64,000 nucleotides of DNA from Protonemura montana (Eukaryota > Arthropoda > Insecta > Plecoptera > Nemouridae). The position numbers and the translations under genes were made by a program. The stretch's first letter is position 1, and each line of letters begins with the position of its first letter. Shown one piece after another: positions 31,301 to 43,300 of the stretch. The notes beneath the pieces are model-generated. The model saw nothing but the letters and a program-made list of their open reading frames with translations. It made no database searches and was not told the DNA's origin. The DNA lies in assembly GCA_947568835.1 (NCBI GenBank), contig OX387610.1, forward strand, positions 13,621,001-13,685,000. Reading direction: 5' to 3'.

Positions 31301-34300
31301 TTAAAAATAAAAATCATTCCATTCATGGATGGCCACTTCGTCATATTCTACCAGCCTAAAATATGTCACATTTTAAAATAATTCTCATCGCTCTTTTCTG
31401 TAATAATTGAAGCCTTTGCATTTATTTGTTAAAAGCCTGATATAAAATGGTTGAACAAAAATTAAAATGTGGTACTGAACGGTTTGGCGTGTTGGAAACA
31501 CCGGTTCTCGTTAGATCACCGAAGTTAAGCATCACTGCGCTGAGTCAGGTATTGGATGGGTGGCCATCATACACATGACCAGTTCTGTTCGGGAGAGAGG
31601 TTGGAGGGATGAAAGTTAAGCAACACTGCGCTGAGTCAGGTATTGAATGGGTGACCATTATACACATGACCAGTTCTGTTCGGGAGAGAGATTGGAGGGA
31701 TGAAAGTTAAGCAACACTGTGCTGGGTCAGGTATTGGATGGGTGACCATCATACACATGACCAGTTCTGTTCGGGAGAGAGGTTGGAGGGATGAAAGTTA
31801 GTACAGCAACTTCACTCGCCTTGCTTGTCAACCTCTCGACAGCATAGATTTGTGGAGGAATCCTGTTGTTCGCGTTGTACCGTCCTTCGGAAGGGACTTT
31901 AAGCCGGTGGTCCCCTTGGTGCTTTTCGACAGGAGTAGGCTATGTGCCGGCACCGGGTCTCCCCTCCTCCCTTCTAGGCTAGGTTAGGTTCATCATCATC
32001 CTCGTCATCATCCACTCATTCACCGACGACATAAGACCAGTGCCGCATGACCAGATGTCAAAACAGTGCGTCGTTAAACACCACAAATAATAATAAAATG
32101 TGGTAAATCAATTGTATTATAGATAATCAGTCTTGTGTATTTTGAAGATTTTCTGTTAGGTTCATATGACGAACCACTTTAAAATCGACTAGAAAACTTT
32201 CCAATGGCTTTTCTCCAAAAAGGCAGTTTGAGTCTGAATTTGAATTTAACGCTTAATTCTAAATACATATCTCGGTTTTTACCAAAATGTTCAACTATAA
32301 GTTGGATCTCTAGCTCACAGAAACATCTGAATTTCACTGCAAGTGATTGGAAGTCGTCATGGCAACAGTTTCAACAAAAAGTTCAACTATAAGTTGGATC
32401 TCTAGCTCACAGAAACATCTGAATTTCACTGCAAGTGATTGGAAGTCGTCATGGCAACAGTTTCAACAAAATGTTCAACTATAAGTTGGATCTCTAGCTC
32501 ACAGAAACATCTGAATTTCACTGCATGTGATTGGAAGTCGTCATGGCAACAGTTTCAACAAAATGTTCAACTATAAGTTGGATCACTAGCTCACAGAAAC
32601 ATCTGAATTTCACTGCATGTGATTGGAAGTCGTCATGGCAACAGTTTCAACAAAATGTTCAACTATACGTTGGATCTCTAGCTCACACAAACATCTGAAT
32701 TTCACTGCATGTGATTGGAAGTCGCCATGGCAACAGTTTCAACAAAATGTTCAACTATAAGTTGGATCTCTAGCTCACAGAAACATCTGAATTTCACTGC
32801 ATGTGATTGGAAGTCGTAATGGCAACAGTTTTAACAAAATGTTAAACTATAAGTTGGATCTCTAGCTCACAGAAAGATCTGAATTTCACTGCATGTGATT
32901 GGAAGTCGTCATGGCAACAGTTTCAACAAAATGTTCAACTATACGTTGGATCTCTAGCTCACAGAAACATCTGAATTTCACTGCATGTGATTGGATGTTG
33001 CCATGGCAATGGATTTTACTCCCACTTTATCTAGGAGTTAAGATACCTAATTGGGTCTTCCAAGATTTGCTCGCACCTAACCTCGCACATTAAAGTAAAA
33101 TGAACATATATATGTAAGTATATATTTTATTCTAATTGTGAGAACCACATTCTTCGGTCGTAACTCAGTGTCGTCAATGACAAACAATGGAGAATATCAC
33201 ACATTTATTATAATTCGCATTTATCATCGCTATAAACTTAATAAAACCGGCTCATTATCTCTTATCACGTACCGTTAATCTAAGTACGCTAATTGCAGGT
33301 TGCTGCTTTATGTGCCGACCTAGGACGATCCCCTGTTGCGAGATACAATGACACGCGAGACCACTTTGTCTGCCACAAGGCATTGTCCAGAAATGTTGAG
33401 ATTTACTTTTTATTTTTTTTAAATCACCAAAAAAAGCGAATATTCTAAATTTTGTATTATTATCAACACTATAACCGTCTAAAATATCGATGTCCTACCG
33501 GGGATTCGAACCCCGATCTCCACCTGTCGCGGGTGTTGCTCTAACCAATTGAGCTACGTGGACACTGGCTTTTTAAGACGATTTTCGTGTATTTGATGAG
33601 AATGACGGATCTCCAAGGAGTAGAACCAAGAGGCTGTGAATACTCACAGTCACTTTGATTCTAGTGACGCTATATCACGTCACAACCTGTCAAACTCGAA
33701 TAACTCCAATTTTTGAGACGGTTCTAGTGTTGATAATAATAAAATATCCCGCGCGTTGCAAGCGTTTGCTATTTAAATAAGATTTCATCCGAATATTCTC
33801 ATATTTTTTTTTCTTTCTCTAGGCGTTACCAAGATTGCACATTTTCTGTCTGATTAAAATAAAATTTCCTTGCATTACATACTCAAAAAGGAATCTTTGA
33901 AATAAAATTTAGATTTTATGTTCCACCCTAACCAAATCCGGGAAAAACCGAACTCATCAATACATCTTACCATTGGCATCTAAATCCTAACCTAGTCAAC
34001 TGGTCACTGCCACATGGGCCGTCGCTTCACGCAAATTAGTCCTCATCATTTGATGGTACAATATAAGAATGATTGCGATGACCGTTACCTAGTCTAAAAG
34101 AGAGGCGGGATAAACCAGTGCCAAAACCGGCTTGACGTCTCTTCCAAAGCATGGTTGATAAGCAATGCGAATGAAGTTGCTGAACTAACTTTCATCCCTC
34201 CAACCTCTCTCCCGAACAGAACTGGTCATGTGTATGATGGTCACCCATCCAATACCTGACTCAGCGCAGTGTTGCTTAACTTTCATCCCTCCAATCTCTC

Positions 34301-37300
34301 TCCCGAACAGAACTGGTCATGTGTATGATGGTCACACATCCAATACCTGACCCAGCGCAGTGTTGCTAAACTTTCATCCCTCCAACCTTTCTCCCGAACA
34401 GAACTGGTCATGTGTATGATGGTCACCCATCCAATACCTGACCCAGCGCAGTGTTGCTTAATTTTCATCCCTCCAATCTCTCTCCCGAACAGAACTGGTC
34501 ATGTGTATGATGGTCACACATCCAATACCTGACCCAGCGCAGTGTTGCTAAACTTTCATCCCTCCAACCTTTCTCCCGAACAGAACTGGTCATGTGTATG
34601 ATGGTCACCCATCCAATACCTGACCCAGCGCAGTGTTGCTTAATTTTCATCCCTCCAACCTCTCTCCCGAACAGAACTGGTCATGTGTATGATGGTCACC
34701 CATCCAATACCTGACTCAGCGCAGTGTTGCTCAACTTTCATCCCTCCAACCTCTCTCCCGAACAGAACTGGTCATGTGTATGATGGTCACCCATCCAATA
34801 CCTGACCCAACGCAGTGTTGCCTAACTTGATGCTCACCCAAGAATAATTTGAGTTTTTCATTGAAATCATGGCCTACTTTTGTTCCAGTTCTGGGTGGCG
34901 TACGTGTCTTGCGATTCCCAGTACAAGGACGCCGTCGAGCAGACTCTAGAGCAAATCGACGTCATAAAGCGACTCATCAACGCTTATCCTGAACACCTGC
35001 AATTTGCAGACTCGGCTGCAGGTACGGGACAACGTCCTTTTATATTTTCTCTTATTTCTGATCTTGAAATTGCTTTACGCCTGATTATTGTAAAACTGAG
35101 TGGCAAGTCTCTCGAGCTTTACACGAAACAAAACAAAGTGACAATAATTAAACTAAGCCGACAATATTTAAAAATAACTCAACCGGTTCCTTTCGTGGAC
35201 CACCGAACGGTTTGGCGTGTTGAAAATACCAATTCTTGATAGATCACCGAAGTAAGTAACACTGCGCTAAGTCAGGTATTGGATGGGTGAACATCATACA
35301 CATGACCAGTTCTGTTCGGGAGGGAGGTTGGAGGGATGAATGTTAAGCAACACTGCGCTGGGTCAGGTATTGGATGGGTGACCATCATACACATGACCAG
35401 TTCTGTTCGGGAGAGAGGTTGGAGGGATGCAAGTTAAGCAACACTGCGCTGGGTCAGGTATTGGATGGGTGACCATCATACACATGACCAGTTCTGTTCG
35501 GGAGAGAGGTTGGAGGGATGCAAGTTAAGCAACACTGCGCTGGGTCAGGTATTGGATGGGTGACCATCATACACATGACCAGTTCTGTTTGGGTGAGAGG
35601 TTGGAGGGATGAAAGTTAAGCAAAACTGCGCTCTGCCACCTGGAAGGACATACCGTTACCGCTCGTGTTGCCGGCCTCGTTTGCTCAGCAGAAAGCCTAA
35701 GTTTAACCCTAGTCATCTCCATTCCATTGCAATACTCAATGAATATTGATTGCGTGGTCGTTTTTAGAGCCGTGGTATCGATGGTGCTGTGAATTACATC
35801 TCCAAAATGAAAAAGTGTTTTTAAAATTAAACAATGAAATTTTTTTAGTGAAACTCACGGGAGTAAATGTTAACAAAGGTCCCATAGTCAGAAAGAAAGA
35901 AAAAATCCCAAAGAAAGCCATGTTAGTTTTTAAGTAAAAAATTAAGTTAAGAAATTACAAAAAAAAATTTTGTGGGTGTTTTTTGCCAAATAAAAAACTT
36001 CTAAACAAAACATAAATAATATCCTAATCAAAATTTAAAATAATAAATTGATAATCTAAATTCAAAGGAGATGAGAGGGTTTTCCATCTTTTAAATTAAA
36101 TCTAAGGGAGACGTGGAGTTTTGCAATTTTGTAATTCACATATAGATATGTGAGGTTTTGCCACAACAACCCGCGATTTTTTCCCCTAAATTTTTCATAA
36201 ATAAACCTATTTTTTGAAAAAAGTGAAGTTATTAGGTTCTGCCAAATCACCATCTGTATGGTGATTTGACCTGTTTTCAAGGGCTTGCTTTGTGTTGAGG
36301 AGGTTTGTGACTCTAAAAAGGGTCTAAATACTCTACAATTCGGCTAGAAGCGGCTCGCTATCTTCAGAAGAATTCAGTCATCAATGAATTTTGTCTAAAT
36401 TTTATGAAAACTATTTGAAACGCCAATGAGTTCGGGATTTATTTCAGAAAATACATAATATATTAGTTTTTGAGTTATTGACCCTGATTATTTTATTAAG
36501 ATGCATTTAGGAAGCTTGAACTAGGTAATTGTTATAATTTTATGTGGTTCTTTTGTTATCGGAAAATTGTCAGGACTGCTCTTACCCTTGAAGAAGTAAC
36601 TAGTATATGTTACGAAGCGTCGGGAAATTTAGTTGTTCTTCACTTAGCATTCAAAACCCAGTTGTAATAGTTTTTGTTAAAACTAGTGCTAAGATTACAT
36701 CAAGTAGACATGAGTCTAAAAACCATCATTAATTTGTTTAAATTTCTCCTCTCGTTTTTCAGGAATTGAGGACGCCATCAACAATGATAAGATAGCGTCG
36801 TTGATCTGTGTGGAGGGTGGTCATTCAATTGACAGTCGTCTCAGCGTTCTGCGGTTGATGTACGAGATGGGTGCTCGGTACATGACGCTCACCCATTCGT
36901 GCAACACGCCCTGGTTAGTGTCTACTTAATAGTGAAATCTCTTTAAATTTGAAACTAATTTTTCAAATTTTCAAATCTCTCACGGGAAATATCTTAAACT
37001 TACCGAACCTACCTGTTAAGTGCATTTTTCTGTTCGGGAGAGAGGTTGGAGGGGTGAAAGTTAAGCAACACTGCGCTGGTTCAGGTATTGGATGGGTGAC
37101 CATCATTCACATGACCAGTTCTGTTCGGGAGAGAGGTTGGAGGGGTGAAAGTTAAGCAACACTGCGCTGGGTCAGGTATTGGATGGGTGACCATTATACA
37201 CATTACCAGTTCTGTTCGGGAGAGAGGTTGGAGGGATGAAAGTTAAACAACACTGCGCTGGGTCATGTATTGGATGGGTGACCATCATACACATGACCAG

Positions 37301-40300
37301 TTCTGTTCGGGAGAGAGGTTGGAGGGATGAAAGTTAGTACAGCAACTTCACTCGCCTTGCTTATCAACCTCTCGACAGCATGGATTTGTGGAGGAATCCT
37401 GTTGTTCGCGTTGTACCGTCCTTCGGAAGGGACGTTAAGCCGGTGGTCCCCTTGGTCTTCGACAAGAGTAGGCTACGTGCCGGCACCGGGTTTCCCCTCC
37501 TCCCTTCTTGACTAGGTTAGGTTCATTATCATCCTCATCATCATCCACTCATTCACCGACGCCATTAGACCAGTGCCTCATGGCCAGATGTCAAAAAAGT
37601 GCGTCGCTAAACACCACAAATAATAATAATGCAGTTTCCTCGTTTCCAATGATTGAATATTCTATTTTAAACTAAATCATTTTGCATCTTTCCTCATTCA
37701 CTCATTATTTTTTTAAATTATTTGCGCTATTTCATTTTGTAAGCATTTTGTAAACAAACAAAAATGTGTTAAAGAGTCACGGATAGGAAGAGTCTACAAA
37801 TGAGTTAACTTTTGTTTCTAGGGGTGACAGCTCTCCGATGGACATCACAGGTAGCGTAGCCGACAAGCACAACGGACTGACGACCTGGGGCAAGGTAACT
37901 TTACAACAATGAAGAAGACATAACGTCCAGTCTTGCAAAACACATCAACAAATTCTTTACATTACATTGAAATTGATTGAGTCGGGAAGTCCGGGGTTTT
38001 CACGCAGGCGTGCATCGTGTACCCACATTTATATCAAAGAAATACGCATATTGAAGGAAACTTTTGCGTTTTCAAAAAATAACCGCAATCTCCTAAACTT
38101 AACGGCTCCTTGGTTTAAAGTTTGTTGCTAATTTGTTTGACTTGTCATATAAAAAAACTTGGCTGGTTCCTTTTGTGGTATTGTCCCACGATTTTTGCTT
38201 TTAGTATTTTGGTAGTTGAATGAGCATAGCGAAGACTTCATTTCACTACCCAAAAAGAGGTGCTATATTTATTCTGTTTTTTAAATTAATTCTATTCTAT
38301 TCCTTTTTTTTTTGTCATAAGATCATTGTAAAACGATATCAACAATATTCAATTTAAAAATGGTCATGTCCCTAATCCTAGAAAACTAATATTTAATCTG
38401 TTAGTTTCATAATTAAAAACTCTATCGTTAAGTAAAAAAATCTATCTATAAAAAATGTTTTTAGCTTGTTTTTAAAATTGCTTTGGCCTCTTAAGATTTT
38501 AATTTCCTTTGGTAATTCGTTGAACAGTCTTTCTGTCTGCATAAAAAGGTTCTTTCTTGTATAACTCAAGGCGGTGGGCCTCTTCTTCTAGGGGGCACCG
38601 GGTTTCCCCTCCTCCCTTCTAGGCTAGGTTAGGTTCATCATCATCCACTCATTCACCGACGCCATTAGACCAGTGCCGCAGGGCCAGTTGTCAAAACAGT
38701 GCTATGTTAAACACCACAAATAATAATAATAATAATAATAATTTTCTTCTCACTGTCATGCATGGGCAGAAAAATAATTCATACTAAAATTTGAAAATGT
38801 ATAAATGTGTCGTGATCTTTGGATTTTAGTCTGTGATCAAAGAAATGAATCGGCTGGGTATGATGGTCGATCTTTCCCACGTGTCCGAGAAAACGATGCT
38901 GGACGCTCTGGAAGAGTCTGCCGCTCCCGTCATTTTCTCGCACTCCTCGGCCTGGAGCGTTTGCAACCACCACAGGAACGTCAAGGACAACGTGCTGGAA
39001 AAAGTGGTGAGTGATTGCACGTAGAATGGGAAAGATACTTTTTTTTATCACAAAATATTTCACAAAATTGATTGCGTTTGTTTTTTAGATGTATTAGCAT
39101 AAGGTGGTGTAAAAAGGGTTAACAATTCTGCAGAATATCGGTTTAACAATACCTGAGCAGTCTTTAGCATTTTCTTAAATTGAAAACCTGTAACGCTAAT
39201 AATCTAAACCGTTGTGTAGAGCTATCACCATTATTAAACCTCTAGTGAGCAAAAAGCCAACTACAACACATATTTGCTTTTGCTTTTTGCCGATAGGTAG
39301 CGCTAAAAAAATCGGGTTTCATTAGCCGAATCTGTTAGCGCACTAGCTTTTCACACTTGAAAATAAAAAATAGCTGGAGAAGCATTTAATAGTTTTAAAG
39401 ACACAATTTGTTACGGTTGGGAAAGCATTACGTTTAATGTACTGATATCTAATTACGTTCTTCAAATTTCTATATCAGAAAGAGAAAAATGGTCTCGTGA
39501 TGGTGAATTTCTACTCTGGTTTTGTCCAGTGCGACTCGAGCAAAAACGCAACGATGGAGGATGTTGTCGGTAAGTTAACGGACCGTTAAACAACCTCTTA
39601 ACAACCTCTTCACAACCTCTTCACAACCTCTTAACTACCTTTTCACATCTAATTTGACTCGGTAAATTACCAGGCACACTAATCTACAATACAAATATCA
39701 AATACCTCCTTTGCCGGGTGGCACCTACCATTACCACGTGTTGCCGGCCTCGTTGGCTAAGCAGCAAGCGCCATCGGGTGGCACCTACCGTTACCACGTG
39801 TTGCCGGCCTCGTTTGCTCAGCAGCAAGCGCCATCGGGTGGCACCTACCGTTACCACGTGTTGCCGGCCTCGTTGGCTTAGCAGCAAGCGCCATCGGGTG
39901 GCACCTACCGTTACCACGTGTTGCCGGCCTCGTTGGCTTAGCAGCAAGCGCCATCGGGTGGCACCTACCGTTACCAAGTGTTGCCGGCCTCATTAGCTTA
40001 GCAGCAAGCGCCATCGGGTGGCACCTACCGTTACCACATGTTACCAGCCTTGTTTGCTCGGCAGCAAGCGCCATCGGGTGGCACCTACCGTTACCACGTG
40101 TTGCCGGCCTCGTTGGCTTAGCAGCAAGCGCCATCGGGTGGCACATACCGTTACCAAGTGTTGCCGGCCTCGTTTGCTCAGCAGCAAGTGTCTTTGGGTG
40201 GCACCTACCGTTACCACGTGTTGCCAGCCTCGAATGCTCAGCAGCAAGCGCCATCGGGTGGCACCTACCGTTACCTCGTGTTGCCAGCCTCGTTGGCTTA

Positions 40301-43300
40301 GCAGCAAGCGCCATCGGGTGGCACATACCGTTACCAAGTGTTGCCGGCCTCGTTTGCTCAGCAGCAAGTGCCTTTGGGTGGCACCTACCGTTACCACGTG
40401 TTGCCAGCCTCGAATGCTCAGCAGCAAGCGCCATCGGGTGGCACCTACCGTTACCTCGTGTTGCCAGCCTCGTTGGCTTAGCAAACGTTTTAATGTAAAT
40501 GCTAGCTCACTAAATTAAACCAGTGCTTTTTTTTGTGCGTACGCGTATTCACCATTTCTTGCAACAGCGCTAGTTGATCACTCATTCCGGGAATAGTTTG
40601 ATCTACTTTACATTAAAATTCAAGAAACGCACGTCATTTTTACATGTTGGTGAACATTTTATTTGGAAATGTTATTCAGCAGAACGTAGGTATATTCACA
40701 GAGTCTTATCATTCTGGAAAATAAATGGCAAATACACTAGCTCATAATTATGACAACGCAAAGCGATAGCAAGGCTAAGCTTAGCTAGGCTCTGGCAACG
40801 CTAGCCTTTGTCAGACAGCGCCGACAAAGCATAGCGAGAGTATAGAAATTGTTTAAATGTTTTTTGCCTTTTAACACAGCTTCCTTCCCCCCCCCCCCCC
40901 CCCCCCCCCAAGAAAACGCACGATCTAGAACAGCACCAGGATTCAATTGAGTTTGTACCCAACTTTTTCAGATTAAAACCTATAAACTCAATGTTAGCAG
41001 CAGTCCAGATCCTCTTGATTGGCATTCAGACAAGTCAAGAAGATTATGAAGTCATTTCAAAGTTAGCTTCATAAGAGAAATAGCACCGGTAACGGTCAGT
41101 TGCAGCGGCTGGGTCCACAGATATTTCATTTTAATTCCAGCTCACATCAACCACATCCGTATGATTGCGGGTGTCGACAGTGTCGGCATCGGCGGCGACT
41201 ACGACGGCGTTGACGAGTAAGTCAACTATAGGGTCAACAATCGTTCAATACCATGATCGTTATCACAGTAACCTGCATTGTGAAATTACTAAATTGACAA
41301 CGGTTTTCTTTATTTTTAAATGAAATCTTATTTAAATTGCAAACGCTTGCAATGCGCCGGGTATTTTATTATTGTGAACACTATAACCGTCTCGAAAATT
41401 GATGCCCACACAGGGATAGTCTTCAAAATAATAATAAAAAAGTCTTTATTTATTTTATTTTTTCTTTGGCTGTATTTTGACTTGATTTTATTATACTTTT
41501 TCATTCTCTTGTTCATGTTTTGATCTCTCTTCAAAGGAACTCACAGCCAACAAAGGCGCAAAGCTTAAAGCACCAGATCTTTTGTTTAACCAATCCACCA
41601 ATCTGTTATCTTTTGATATTCTTGAACAACATTTCATATTGAAACTCACAGAAATAATTTGTTTTGAAAACTCCTTTCCAGTTAAAGTGTAACGACAAGA
41701 ACAGATTAAAATCCATTACATATCAAATTGCTAAAAAAGAAACAGTCAATTAGAGTCAAGCTTTTGCTGTTGACAAAGTTGACGCTTAAAAACGCTGTAA
41801 AAACTTTCGCCAAGCAATTCGGTAATACCCGTTTTGTCAAAAAAAAATATTTAAAAAAAATAGGGTACATTATGATGGTTTTTAGACTCATGTCTACTTG
41901 ATTTAGCCTAAGCACTAGTTTTAACAAAAACTATTTCAACTGGGTTTTGAATGCTTAGTAAAAGGCTACTAAAGGACTGTAACTAAAAGACAAGTAAAGG
42001 ACTGCCTAGCACTTGAAGAAGTAACAGGTACAAGTTACGAAACGTCGGGAAATTTAGTTGTCCTTTACTTAGCATTCAAAACCCAGTTGAAATAGTTTTT
42101 GTTAGTGAATACTATTTGTACCAACGCTCGGTCTCAAAAGCAATCATTTATCGCCACCTGGTTGTTAATATTTATTCAAAATGAGCTTCCTCTTTTGCAC
42201 AGGATGCCCGAGGGTCTGGAAGACGTTTCAAAATACCCCGACTTATTTGATCGTCTTGCAACACCAGTGAATGATGAATTGCCCTGGTCTGACGAGGACT
42301 TGCAAAAGCTGTCCGGAAAGAATCTTCTGCGCGTTTTGAGAGCCGTTGAACTGGTGAGTACAGCAAGACTGTACCAAGGGAAGAAAGGGTGAAAATTAAG
42401 AATAGTCTTACCACAGGTCTTACCTTATACTACCGCAGATGCAAAACAGAATTAGTTTCCTCAATATCAAAACTTATAGTTCCGGTAGTATAAGAAGGTA
42501 AATTAAGACTCGACCATGAAGTTACGGCCATTTTGTTGCCAACCTGGGGAGATGTCATTATCAGCTGGTCAAAATGGCGTCGTTTCAATCGGTCGAACTC
42601 AGAATCACAGTTAATAATGTTCAAATCAAAGAAAATATATAGTTCAAATGCCTCCTGCATCTGTGCGTGTAGGAATAGTCCTTTTTTAAGCAATTTCGAC
42701 AAACTCTTAAGGAATTTAAGTAATAATCTAAAGCATTAAAAATTGAAAATGTGGAAATACTTGGTGACAGCTCGTAACCTAGCAACCAAACAACTACAGC
42801 TGTTATGTTTGCAGATCTGGAATGGCTGCCGCCTGTTAGTAGGTATAAACGTGACAAAAAAATATAAGAAAAAGTAAATAACATTTTGACGTTGAAAGTC
42901 ACCAAAGAATCTGTCAAAATCTAGTCAAACCCAAATTACTGTTTCCACGGTTTTGAGATGAAATTAACATCAAAATATAATTTTTTAATTTTTTTTTGTA
43001 AAGTTTTTTTTACTAATTGGCTACGAAAGTGACCTTCTTCGAAGATTCTAGTATTGTAATAGATGCAAGCGAACAATTTTTTACGGTTATACGGTTATAT
43101 ATAACCGTATATCTTTCGAGAAAACCGGGATTTGAGAAATAGTGACAGACCATTCTGTCCTGTGGCCATTGACGAACTCCTCCATTTGAGTCACCTCGGC
43201 CTCTTCCCCCTTGAGGGATCCCTTATCCCACCACATGCGAAAACTGGAATATGTGTGTCCGGATAGCTCCGTTGGTAGAGCACCCGACCGGCAATTGGGA

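Noticed and set aside
33495..33567. Functional tRNA gene in the foldback core
   Set aside because: The anticodon loop (CGCGACA) lacks U33 and the first anticodon-stem pair is a mismatch; the sequence recurs as part of a mobile element.
34283..34650. Two identical 61-codon minus-strand frames
   Set aside because: Duplicated two-unit block of the 5S-SINE array, not protein coding.
39757..40518. Long open frames of 225, 166 and 147 codons on both strands
   Set aside because: They come from the 60-bp array, whose period is a multiple of three. Frames open on both strands at once, with no start context or splice evidence.
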